DNA of 33,437 nt from Candidatus Peribacteria bacterium. GTDB lineage: Bacteria > Patescibacteriota > Gracilibacteria > Peribacterales > Peribacteraceae. Below are positions 9,155-17,202 of this stretch, one piece after another. A program made the translations under genes and the position numbers. The number at the start of each line of letters is the position of its first letter. Position 1 is the stretch's first letter. The stretch is from contig SICN01000011.1 of NCBI GenBank assembly GCA_009691405.1, forward strand, positions 1 to 33,437, in the 5' to 3' direction. The notes below the pieces were generated by a model. The model saw nothing but the letters and a program-made list of their open reading frames with translations. It ran no database searches and was not told the DNA's origin.

Positions 9155-10432
9155 TCAGTGTTTCAGAAGTCGCGCTGCGAGTTCTGTAATATCCCCTGCT
9201 CCCATCACCACGATCACATCACCGGACTTCGCTATCTTTGAACACAAAATTTGTTCAGTCTTTTCCATTTCACCTGCGAATAGACAAGGTTTTCCACTCC
9301 CTTTTGCTATTGCTTCGGCCAATGCCTTCTCATCGACTCTTTCGCTCTCTCGATCCGGTCTCGCATCGTACACAGACGTCAGGAGAATTTCGTCGGCATC
9401 GCCAAACGCTGTTGTAAATTCATCCCAAAGCTTCCGCGTTCGGTCGTGCGTGTGCGGCTGGAAGACGGCGATCATTCTTCGGTTTCCGTATGCTTCTTTC
9501 ATCGCTGCAAGCGTTGCTCTGATTTCTTTTGGATGATGGGCGTAGTCATCGATGACCGTCACTCCGTTCTTCGTTCCTTTCACTTCCATTCTCCTCCATG
9601 TTCCTGTGAAGTTTTTTAAAGACTCACGAGCGATATGGTCATCGACCCCAAGATGTCTTGCAAGAGCGAGGACAAGCTTCGCATTCTGCTTCATATGATT
9701 TCCCGGTACTCCGAGTTCAGGTGCTTCTTCTTTGTCCGCATCAATGCATGTCCGTCCAGACGCTCGAGCAATCTTCATCGATTCCTCGTCCAGTCCGTGC
9801 GCAATGATCGTTCCGTTTTTCGGCAGCGAAGAGAAAAATTCTAAAAAAGCTTGTCGGTAATCATCGATGTCGGTGAATGAATCGAAGTGATCTCCGTCAG
9901 TATTCGTGACCAAAATAATCGATGGCTTCAAAAACAGGAATGAACGTCTATACTCGCATGCCTCAACGATCCAAAGATCGCCTTTCCCCTTTCTCCAGTT
10001 CTTTCCCTGCAGAAAGGGAACTTTCGTGCCGATGATCGCACTCGGATCACGTTTGGCATCAACAAGAACTTGCACTGCCATTGCGGTCGTCGACGATTTT
10101 CCGTGCGTTCCGCAGACGGCGATCAGATCTTTGCCGGCTGTTAGCTCTCCGAGTGCTTGGAAGTACGAGATCTGCCGCACTCTCCTTCTTGCGGCTTCCG
10201 TGCGTTCTGGAGAGTCCTCCGGTATTGCTTCGGAATACACAAAGAGATCTAGGTCTTCCGGCATGTTTTCCCCGTCCTGTTTCAGTGTGATCTGTATTCC
10301 TTGCAATCGTAGATCTCGAAGCAGCTCCGAGTCCGTACGATCGGATCCATGCACTTCGTCACCAAGCGAACGCATGTGTGAGCCATACGCAGAGAGTCCG
10401 ATGCCGCCGATGCCGGAGCAGAAGATACGCAT
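9155..10432 (-). CDS. murC: UDP-N-acetylmuramate--L-alanine ligase
   Basis: FCSGIGGIGLSAY, VCGTHGKSSTTAM, DDYAHHPKEIRATL. Confidence 0.96.
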   Translation of the reverse strand: MRIFCSGIGGIGLSAYGSHMRSLGDEVHGSDRTDSELLRDLRLQGIQITLKQDGENMPEDLDLFVYSEAIPEDSPERTEAARRRVRQISYFQALGELTAGKDLIAVCGTHGKSSTTAMAVQVLVDAKRDPSAIIGTKVPFLQGKNWRKGKGDLWIVEACEYRRSFLFLKPSIILVTNTDGDHFDSFTDIDDYRQAFLEFFSSLPKNGTIIAHGLDEESMKIARASGRTCIDADKEEAPELGVPGNHMKQNAKLVLALARHLGVDDHIARESLKNFTGTWRRMEVKGTKNGVTVIDDYAHHPKEIRATLAAMKEAYGNRRMIAVFQPHTHDRTRKLWDEFTTAFGDADEILLTSVYDARPDRESERVDEKALAEAIAKGSGKPCLFAGEMEKTEQILCSKIAKSGDVIVVMGAGDITELAARLLKH

Positions 10433-10436
10433 TTCG

Positions 10437-10514
<78 letters not shown>

Positions 10515-10523
10515 TCAGTTGCC

Positions 10524-10548
10524 GGCGCAGTATGAAGGACACTGCGCC
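10524..10548 (-). repeat. 8-bp perfect hairpin (GGCGCAGT/ACTGCGCC) between the ftsB-like gene and tRNA-fMet
   Basis: ggcgcagt-atgaaggac-actgcgcc; 9-nt loop. Confidence 0.7.
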
Positions 10549-10576
10549 TTTAGGCAAACGACTGCGGTTTCTCTTC

Positions 10577-11020
10577 TTAGGTGGACTTTTTCAGTTCATC
10601 GATCTTGCTCCTGTTGAACAAGTACAATTTCCAGTGATCGACGACGCGAATATTCCTAAGATTTTCTTCGTAGATCGCCTCTTTTTCTTCCGCTGTCAGA
10701 TCCTGGCTTTTGTCGAAGTGGATCGGTTCGCTGTCGGTGCGGATGTAGAGGACCTTCTCTCCGGGTCTCAGGAGGTTGAAGTATTCCTTCGCATACTTGT
10801 CTTTGTACTGCGATGACTGCAGGTACCGGAGTTCCATGTACCCGGTCAGCACATCTGCTTGCAGCTTGCTGTTCCTCTCCTGCATCAACAAGAGCTGTCT
10901 GTCGAAGAGAATGTTCTTGTAGTACGACAAGGCGAGTCCGAATGCCATCAGACCGACAACACTCAGCCCAATGACGATCGTCATCTGCTTCGGGAACGGT
11001 GCGATGTCTTTGTATCTCAT
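10577..11020 (-). CDS. FtsB/DivIC-like septum formation protein
   Basis: Short cytoplasmic N-terminus, one TM, coiled coil, LRPGEKVLYIRTDSE. Confidence 0.7.
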   Translation of the reverse strand: MRYKDIAPFPKQMTIVIGLSVVGLMAFGLALSYYKNILFDRQLLLMQERNSKLQADVLTGYMELRYLQSSQYKDKYAKEYFNLLRPGEKVLYIRTDSEPIHFDKSQDLTAEEKEAIYEENLRNIRVVDHWKLYLFNRSKIDELKKST

Positions 11021-11112
11021 GGAATGAGTATAAATCCAACCTGTAGTTGTCACAGTGAGGACAGCATATTTCATCTTGTACCCCTTGTCGAAATCCGTAT
11101 AATACTTGGGCT

Positions 11113-11391
11113 ATGGCAACTAAAAAGGCCGGTGGGTCTACACAAAACGGCAGAGACAGTCGAAGCAAGCGCCTCGGCGTAAAGCGCCATGCAGGCGAAG
11201 CAGTGAACGAAGGCGAGATCCTCATTCGTCAGAAAGGTTCATGGTATCGCTGCGGACCAAACACGTATCTTGGTGGAGACTGGACGATTCATGCCGGTAA
11301 GGCAGGGAAAGTCAGTTACAAAAAGTGCAAGCGCGAGAAATTTGACGGTCGCAGGGAGCTGTGCACTTTCATTAGTGTGGTGGCTGCGTAA
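11113..11391 (+). CDS. rpmA: 50S ribosomal protein L27 (bL27), divergent C-terminal half
   Basis: MATKKAGGSTQNGRDSRSKRLGVKRHAGEAVNEGEILIRQKG. Confidence 0.92.
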   Translation: MATKKAGGSTQNGRDSRSKRLGVKRHAGEAVNEGEILIRQKGSWYRCGPNTYLGGDWTIHAGKAGKVSYKKCKREKFDGRRELCTFISVVAA

Positions 11392-11406
11392 GGTGATGAA
11401 TAGTTT

Positions 11407-11643
11407 CTATAATAGTCGTTTGTTTCGGAATGCAAATCCTGATGAGCTTTTGAGATATTTTTCAAATTCGATTGCTTTCTTTTCTGACTGAAAAGCTGCA
11501 TAGAAAACCACTTCTTCCGGTCTGATTCTGCTCGTTGTTGGAACTGAATGATTTCTATGTTTTTCAAGCCGTGCTTTCAGATCTTTTGTAAAACCGGCAT
11601 AGAATTGCCCATTTTCCAGCTTAAGAAGGTACGTATAAAACAT
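11407..11643 (-). CDS. GIY-YIG nuclease domain protein
   Basis: FYTYLLKLENGQFYAGFTKDLKARLEKH, typical 78 aa. Confidence 0.88.
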   Translation of the reverse strand: MFYTYLLKLENGQFYAGFTKDLKARLEKHRNHSVPTTSRIRPEEVVFYAAFQSEKKAIEFEKYLKSSSGFAFRNKRLL

Positions 11644-11656
11644 TACATTTAGGATA

Positions 11657-11687
11657 GCCCCACTTCGCCTCTAAGGCTACGCGGGGC
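11657..11687. repeat. Hairpin repeat, family CCnCACTTCGC...GCnnCGCGnGG, copy A
   Basis: GCCCCACTTCGCCTCTAAGGCTACGCGGGGC. Confidence 0.6.
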
Positions 11688-11725
11688 ACACTTCGCAGTC
11701 TTTGTAAGAAACGAATTGTGGCCTG

Positions 11726-11759
11726 CCACGCGAAGCTCGCATCAGCGAGCGAAGTGTGG
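11726..11759. repeat. Hairpin repeat, same family in inverted orientation, copy B
   Basis: CCACGCGAAGCTCGCATCAGCGAGCGAAGTGTGG; GCTCGC-ATCA-GCGAGC core stem. Confidence 0.6.
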
Positions 11760-11833
11760 TGGGCGAGGGTGGAGTTGAACCACCGACCGCAGGTTTATAA
11801 GTCCTGAGCTCTAACCAACTGAGCTACTCGCCC
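11757..11833 (-). tRNA. tRNA-Ile (TAT)
   Basis: 77-nt cloverleaf GGGCGAGTAGCTCAGTTGGTTAGAGCTCAGGACTTATAAACCTGCGGTCGGTGGTTCAACTCCACCCTCGCCCACCA; loop CTTATAA. Confidence 0.92.
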
Positions 11834-12069
11834 GTATCCAAAGTATACCTGAATGAAGCTTTGATTTTCTCATGCCGCGAAGTTGCAAACTGCTTGTCGG
11901 CCGAAGCTCTGAGAGAGCGAAGGCTGAAGCTACTCGCACATGATCAAGACGATACTCTTTTTAGGAGAACGTCTGAATAGGTTTTACTCTCGTATGTTTT
12001 CTCGTTTACCCCCAGCCGCTGATAGTAGATGTGTCGGCATCGAAACAGTATACCACGAATACTGATAAC

Positions 12070-12116
12070 TTGCTTGAAATTTAGGATATGCTATAATGAA
12101 CACAGTTTAAAACTGT
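12070..12116 (+). promoter_or_regulatory. Promoter with operator-like palindrome at the predicted TSS
   Basis: TTGCTT (12070-12075), 16 nt, TGC-TATAAT (12092-12097); ACAGTTT-A-AAACTGT at 12102-12116. Confidence 0.65.
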
Positions 12117-12138
12117 TTCAAAATACACATCACACACA

Positions 12139-12474
12139 ATGCCTCGCTCCACCTTTCAAAGGGTAACCATTCCTTCAGGACAAGAAGTCTATGACATGAT
12201 TATGCGTGGCATCGAGCCCGAACTTGTGACGGCAAATCTTGGTGTTCTTGATGTGTCATACAAAGGAGAGAGCGTTGAGGATCATGCAAAGCGCTATCGT
12301 GGGTATTCGAAGGCCTTTGAGTTGTATCAGAAGGCTTATAGGACGTGGAAGCTGAATGCCAAAAATGCAGTGCACGCGTACAAGCATGCAATTACGTGCG
12401 CAGCGGAAAGAATGAATGCGACGGGAGAGAGTTCCATCCTTGCAAGTTTGGAAGGACAAATCAGCGCAGCATAA
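12139..12474 (+). CDS. Uncharacterised 111-aa protein
   Basis: ORF downstream of the 12070 promoter; no family recognised. Confidence 0.65.
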   Translation: MPRSTFQRVTIPSGQEVYDMIMRGIEPELVTANLGVLDVSYKGESVEDHAKRYRGYSKAFELYQKAYRTWKLNAKNAVHAYKHAITCAAERMNATGESSILASLEGQISAA

Positions 12475-12505
12475 TCAGTCTTCATTTTATTTACCCACAT
12501 GTCCC

Positions 12506-13909
12506 ATGCGTACGATCCCCTCTTTCTCCTCTGGTGAGCACGAGCAACGTCTTCTTGGCTTTGCTGCCGAAGGACAATCTGCAAAAAGCGGACCCGAGGA
12601 GGTTAATGTCTTCACTAAGGGATTCGATGCAATAAACGCTCCTACGCAGAGAGAAGGTGAAGAGGTCACTGAGAGGACTTTGCCGACTGCAGCCAGGGTC
12701 GCGAAGGAAATTGCGGAAAAAGACGCCAGGGAGCTTAGGAGCAACGTCGATGCTGCAGAGAAAGGTGCATCAGCCGGCGGATCCGCTGCAGGGGTTCTTG
12801 AGGAAAAAGATGTTTCTGATAAGAAGGATGAACTTGGACAAGTTCTTGGAAAGCCTAAGCAATTCCTCAATAAGCTCAGGAATGCAAATGCCGGTGTGGA
12901 GGACAAGCAGGAAACCCCACCGGGTGAACGTGAGATCGCCATCAAACAATATACGGCTTCTGTGCTTCTCGAAACAATGGGAGATGATTTTTATGAAATC
13001 GGCACATTCAATACGTCCGACAGTGGGGAGTGGAAATGGAAGATTACGCCGAAGGGAAGGCAAGCTCTGGAGAAGGTCTGCAAAGAGCACAATCTGAAGA
13101 TGCCTGAACTGTCGAAGGCAAAGAGAAACAGCGGCGATGAGCATGAAAAAACGCATGTCTTTCAAATTGATCCGGACTCGATGCGTGCCTTCATCGTAGA
13201 GGCAAATGAAAAAGTTCCTTCGACGGCTGAGGTAAGTCATGAGAGGGAGGAACTTACCAATGCGTATGCAAATTCGAGACTGTTTGAACTTCTGGATCAG
13301 AGAAACACGACAGTCGGTGTCGGAGGAGTGCAGACGATGCCGGATGCAAGCGGATACAGACTGACGGACGAAACGTACGATGCACTCAAGAAAATTGCGA
13401 AGGAGAAGAGAGTGCAGATGCCAAAAACAGGGAAAACTCCAAACATTGTGCGAGGCATTTCTGCAGTCAGAGGTTTGGCGGGTGATTCTTATCCGGTGTT
13501 CATCAGAGAAAGGGATATGGTCGCTTTGATCAATGAAATAGAGCAAGCCACTGCGAAAGATCCCACGAATGCCGAAATCAATCGCAGGAGAGAAGAACAG
13601 CTCCATGTGCTTGAGGATTCGCGGCTCTTTGATCTATTGGAGAAGCGCGGCACGCCTCTCGGTCTTGGGGGCATTCAGACGATGCCAGATGCAAGCGGTT
13701 TCAGACTCAGTAATGAGACATTTGGAGCAATCAAGAAAATAGCTACGGAGATGGAAATACCGATGCCAAGAAGCGGAAAAACTCCAAACATTGTGCGAGG
13801 CATTTCTGCAGTCAGAGGTTTGGCGGGTGATTCTTATCCGGTGTTCATCAGAGAAAGGGATATGGTCGCTTTCATCATGGCTCTGCAGAGGAAAGAACTG
13901 AAAGAGTAA
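12506..13909 (+). CDS. Uncharacterised repeat protein with three degenerate ~115-aa units
   Basis: Repeated SRLF(E/D)LL...GG(V/I)QTMPDASG(Y/F)RL...TPNIVRGISAVRGLAGDSYPVFIRERDMVA; first unit diverged (SVLLETMGDDFYEIGTFNTSDSGEWKWKITPKG). Confidence 0.8.
   Translation: MRTIPSFSSGEHEQRLLGFAAEGQSAKSGPEEVNVFTKGFDAINAPTQREGEEVTERTLPTAARVAKEIAEKDARELRSNVDAAEKGASAGGSAAGVLEEKDVSDKKDELGQVLGKPKQFLNKLRNANAGVEDKQETPPGEREIAIKQYTASVLLETMGDDFYEIGTFNTSDSGEWKWKITPKGRQALEKVCKEHNLKMPELSKAKRNSGDEHEKTHVFQIDPDSMRAFIVEANEKVPSTAEVSHEREELTNAYANSRLFELLDQRNTTVGVGGVQTMPDASGYRLTDETYDALKKIAKEKRVQMPKTGKTPNIVRGISAVRGLAGDSYPVFIRERDMVALINEIEQATAKDPTNAEINRRREEQLHVLEDSRLFDLLEKRGTPLGLGGIQTMPDASGFRLSNETFGAIKKIATEMEIPMPRSGKTPNIVRGISAVRGLAGDSYPVFIRERDMVAFIMALQRKELKE
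13433..13527 (+). repeat. 95-bp tract identical to 13778-13872
   Basis: aaaactccaaacattgtgcgagg...gatatggtcgcttt, direct comparison. Confidence 0.95.
13778..13872 (+). repeat. 95-bp tract identical to 13433-13527
   Basis: Direct comparison, offset exactly 345 bp (115 codons). Confidence 0.95.
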
Positions 13910-13921
13910 ATGCAGAAACGA

Positions 13922-14893
13922 CTATAGTTTGTACCTCCCCTCCTCGTGTCCCGGGAATTGCCACGCATGGTACGTTCCACCATTGAGCTGAATCTCGATC
14001 GGAGTCTTGTCGTAGGATCGTCGATCTTTCGTGTACGCTCGCTTCGTCGAGTAGTGCGTCACGAAGCTCCTCCTTGTACGTTCTTTCTTCTGCGTCAGAG
14101 AGCCGCCATGTACCAGTGATCCGTGCCAGAGGAGCACGTCGCCTTTCTTCGCGTCGAGGATGAGGGGCTTTTGCAGTCTCGAGCATTGTTCCTGGAGGTA
14201 GGCTTCGAAAGCGTCGATTTTCTTGGGATCATCGTGCTTATACAGCACACTGCCGTCGCCGAAGTCGAAGAGTGGAATTCGGTGTGAACCGGGGTAGTAG
14301 AGAAGAGATCCGTTCTCGGCGTCCGCGGGTTCGCATGCGACCCATCCACCGATGAGGTGCGACGGGATTTCCGCATGCACGTAGGGAAAATCCTGATGCA
14401 AGTGCTGTTCGCTTCCGTACTCGAACAGGAGCGATTGCATCGCGATGATCGGCTCGCCGAAGAGAAGCGTGAGAGTGCGAACGATCGTCGGGTGCATCAT
14501 GATCTTCGCTCCCGCCTCGGAAAGGTTGTGGAAATCCATCATCCGGTAATGATGGTGCGTGAGGGATTCTTTGGGCTTGGAATCGGCAAGCATCGTGACA
14601 CCCACGCCCTCGCTCAAGATCTTGCATGCCGGTCGTTCTCTCCATGCCCTTTCTTCGTCGCGCCAGAGGGCGTCGATCAGCGGCTCCTCGACTGCACTGC
14701 GAAGGGCGACAAAGCCTTCGGTTCTCCAATGATTCAACATTGTTGCTTCTTCTTCAGAAATTTCTTCGGCAACTCGTTTGCGTTTGATCTGCGATATGGC
14801 ATCCGGTCGATCGAGCCAGGGAAGTGTATCCGGGGCGAACGCTGTAATCGGTTTCTTCCCCGGAAGAAGTGCGCGTAGCAGAGATAGAAGCAT
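13922..14893 (-). CDS. Phytanoyl-CoA dioxygenase (PhyH) family protein
   Basis: QHLHQDFPY (HxD), GWVACEPADAENGSLLYYPGSH, DVLLWHGSLVHGG. Confidence 0.85.
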   Translation of the reverse strand: MLLSLLRALLPGKKPITAFAPDTLPWLDRPDAISQIKRKRVAEEISEEEATMLNHWRTEGFVALRSAVEEPLIDALWRDEERAWRERPACKILSEGVGVTMLADSKPKESLTHHHYRMMDFHNLSEAGAKIMMHPTIVRTLTLLFGEPIIAMQSLLFEYGSEQHLHQDFPYVHAEIPSHLIGGWVACEPADAENGSLLYYPGSHRIPLFDFGDGSVLYKHDDPKKIDAFEAYLQEQCSRLQKPLILDAKKGDVLLWHGSLVHGGSLTQKKERTRRSFVTHYSTKRAYTKDRRSYDKTPIEIQLNGGTYHAWQFPGHEEGRYKL

Positions 14894-14977
14894 ACCGTTG
14901 ATTATACCAGCGCTTTCCTGCAGAGTTCACTATCGGGGTCACTTGACTCCTTTACTTTTCTTCATGAACATTCACCC

Positions 14978-15415
14978 ATGCGTACTCTCACTCTTTCCTC
15001 AGTCATTCTTTCCGCCATTGCGTTTGCAGGATGCTCGATGACGAACGTCGCGATACCGGAGCCAGTCGATACTTCAGCGGGCATGTCCTCGTCCTTATCA
15101 TCCGAAGTGATCGTTCTCTCCCCTGCTCCCGATTCGATTGTGAAGAGCCCTCTCACTGTTTCCGGTCAGGCGAGAGGTAACTGGTTCTTCGAGGCGAATA
15201 TTCCCGTCTCTCTGGAGGATGAGGACGGTACCGTGATTGTGCAGGTTGGCGCTATGGCGGAGAGCGAGTGGATGACTCCGGATTTCGTGCCGTTTTCCGG
15301 TGTTCTTGTCTTTACGACGGACAAGGCTCGTGGCTTTCTGGTTGTGAGGAAAGACAATCCTTCCGGATTACCCGAGAACGATGCGGAGTACAAAGTCCCG
15401 GTGCGGTTTCAGTAA
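14978..15415 (+). CDS. Lipoprotein with Gmad2-like immunoglobulin domain
   Basis: Lipobox AIAFAGC; VIVLSPAPDSIVKSPLTVSGQARGNWFFEANIPVSLEDEDG. Confidence 0.8.
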   Translation: MRTLTLSSVILSAIAFAGCSMTNVAIPEPVDTSAGMSSSLSSEVIVLSPAPDSIVKSPLTVSGQARGNWFFEANIPVSLEDEDGTVIVQVGAMAESEWMTPDFVPFSGVLVFTTDKARGFLVVRKDNPSGLPENDAEYKVPVRFQ

Positions 15416-15453
15416 GAATCTCTGAAAAATGCAGGCTGCATCGTCATCTGCGT

Positions 15454-15497
15454 CAAAATTTGTCTCAACGTATACCGATACGTTTCGAGAAATTTTG
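15454..15497. terminator. Long imperfect hairpin between convergent genes
   Basis: CAAAATTTGTCTCAACGTAT-accg-ATACGTTTCGAGAAATTTTG; 17 of 20 positions pair. Confidence 0.65.
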
Positions 15498-15517
15498 TCT
15501 TGATTCCTTGCACCCCG

Positions 15518-16882
15518 CTATTTTTGAGAAATTCTTATTAATTTTTTAAGAAACTCCTTTGCCTCCGCCTTTGTCGTGACTTCTTTTCGAACCTGAGCAT
15601 CGTGAAGCGCTTTCAAGGCTTTCCCCACCTGCTCCCCGGATTCAATGCTCAGAAGCTTCATTACTTCTTCTCCTTTCAGCAGAGGTTTCTCCGGTCTTGG
15701 ATGGCTGTTTAAGAATTCATCGTAATCTCCGATGATCTCATCGTAGAGAGAGAATCCCGACGGGGTCGTTCCTGCGATGTCCAAATACATCACCTGCAGC
15801 AGCTCCTGAAACCACGGATGGAAGTACCAGTGCGCTTTACGTTCGTCGCTGAGTGTTTTGAATGATCCCATCATCATGTGGTGCTCGATGACCCAGCTGA
15901 TCTTCTCGATGCGAGTACGCGGCATCTTCAATCGCTCCAGGATCGATGTAGCAATATCCGAGGAGACTTTCGCATGCTCATCGAAGTGAATGCGATCGGT
16001 GAGCGAGAAGGTCTTCGGTTTCCCGATGTCATGAAACAATGCCGCTATTCGCGTATCCGCGCCGTGGTCTTCCGTGAATGCGTCCGCACACTGCATGAGG
16101 TGATTCCAGACATCACCCTCGAGGTGATACTTGACCGGCTGCGCTACTCCTCTGCATGCCGCGAGCTCCGGAAGCACATGCGGAAGAACGCCGAGCTCAA
16201 GCAGATCGATGAGTGCTTTCGAGGGTTTTGGAAGTTTCAGAAGTTTCTCGAGCTCTTCAAGAATTCTTGTCCCCGACAGTGTTGCTGCAAGTGCGGCATT
16301 GTTCTTGAGTGCCGCGTACGTTTCGGGGTGATACTGACCGTCGATCAGCGACCGAAGTCGTACAAGACGCAAAATTCGAAGCGCATCTTCTTTGATTCTC
16401 GTGTTCGGTTCTCCGATGAAACGGACGAGTCGTTCCTTCAAATCTGCTTCACCTTTGCAAGGATCGAAGAGTTCTCTGCTCACCGGATTCCAGTACATCG
16501 CGTTGATCGTCGCATCGCGACGAAGCGCATCGTCGTCTCTGGTGCCGAATCGAACGGACTCCGGTCTTCGTGCGTCGACGATGTCATGATCCGACCGGTA
16601 CGTCGTGAGCTCGAACGTCTGTCCTTTCACCGATACGACGACACTCCCAAGCTCCGCCGCGGTTCCATCCGATTTCGGAAATAGCTTCATGATGTCAGTT
16701 GGCTTTGCAGAGACTGCCATATCGATATCTGCAGGAAGCTTTAGAAGAAGCATGTCACGCACGGCTCCTCCAACCCAATAGCAATCGTATCCTGCGTCCA
16801 TCAGGGTTTCCGTCACGCTGTAGCCGGCTTCGCCTTCTTTCGTGGCGAGTGTTCGGTCGATGATTTCTCTGAAAAGTTGCAT
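15518..16882 (-). CDS. cca: CCA tRNA nucleotidyltransferase with HD domain
   Basis: CYWVGGAVRDMLL, DIDMAV, RRDATINAM, ALFHDIGKPKT. Confidence 0.93.
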   Translation of the reverse strand: MQLFREIIDRTLATKEGEAGYSVTETLMDAGYDCYWVGGAVRDMLLLKLPADIDMAVSAKPTDIMKLFPKSDGTAAELGSVVVSVKGQTFELTTYRSDHDIVDARRPESVRFGTRDDDALRRDATINAMYWNPVSRELFDPCKGEADLKERLVRFIGEPNTRIKEDALRILRLVRLRSLIDGQYHPETYAALKNNAALAATLSGTRILEELEKLLKLPKPSKALIDLLELGVLPHVLPELAACRGVAQPVKYHLEGDVWNHLMQCADAFTEDHGADTRIAALFHDIGKPKTFSLTDRIHFDEHAKVSSDIATSILERLKMPRTRIEKISWVIEHHMMMGSFKTLSDERKAHWYFHPWFQELLQVMYLDIAGTTPSGFSLYDEIIGDYDEFLNSHPRPEKPLLKGEEVMKLLSIESGEQVGKALKALHDAQVRKEVTTKAEAKEFLKKLIRISQK

Positions 16883-16911
16883 TTCCTTGATGGAGTAGTA
16901 ATCTGAAAGAT

Positions 16912-17178
16912 ATGGTAGATGTGAATCGTGATGAAATCGATGGGAGAGGTAGTAATCCCTTTTTTAAATTGACACCTGAAGCGATAGCAGGACTTGAGGG
17001 AAAGTGCATTGCACTGAGTGATGGCGGGGTCATTCTCGTCTCTGCCGATTCACATCGTGAGTTGCAGGAATTGATGAGGTGCCAGCATCCATCTAGTCAT
17101 TATAATTCTTTTTGTTTGCCCAGTGCAGGGAGCGGGATTTTTGCGGATCTTGTTTCAGATATCGATCAATCCTTATAA
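16912..17178 (+). CDS. Small protein, possibly DUF5678-like
   Basis: LEGKCIALSDGGVILVSADSHRELQELM; TAATCT-N7-ATG upstream. Confidence 0.55.
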   Translation: MVDVNRDEIDGRGSNPFFKLTPEAIAGLEGKCIALSDGGVILVSADSHRELQELMRCQHPSSHYNSFCLPSAGSGIFADLVSDIDQSL

Positions 17179-17202
17179 GTCTTCGCATTGTAGTATCTCT
17201 TT

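Noticed and set aside
12506-13909. CRISPR-like or satellite array
   Set aside because: The repeat is coding, in frame and 345 bp long with diverged flanks; there are no short spaced repeats
15878-16684. 268-aa plus-strand ORF
   Set aside because: Antisense to cca, which has clear family motifs
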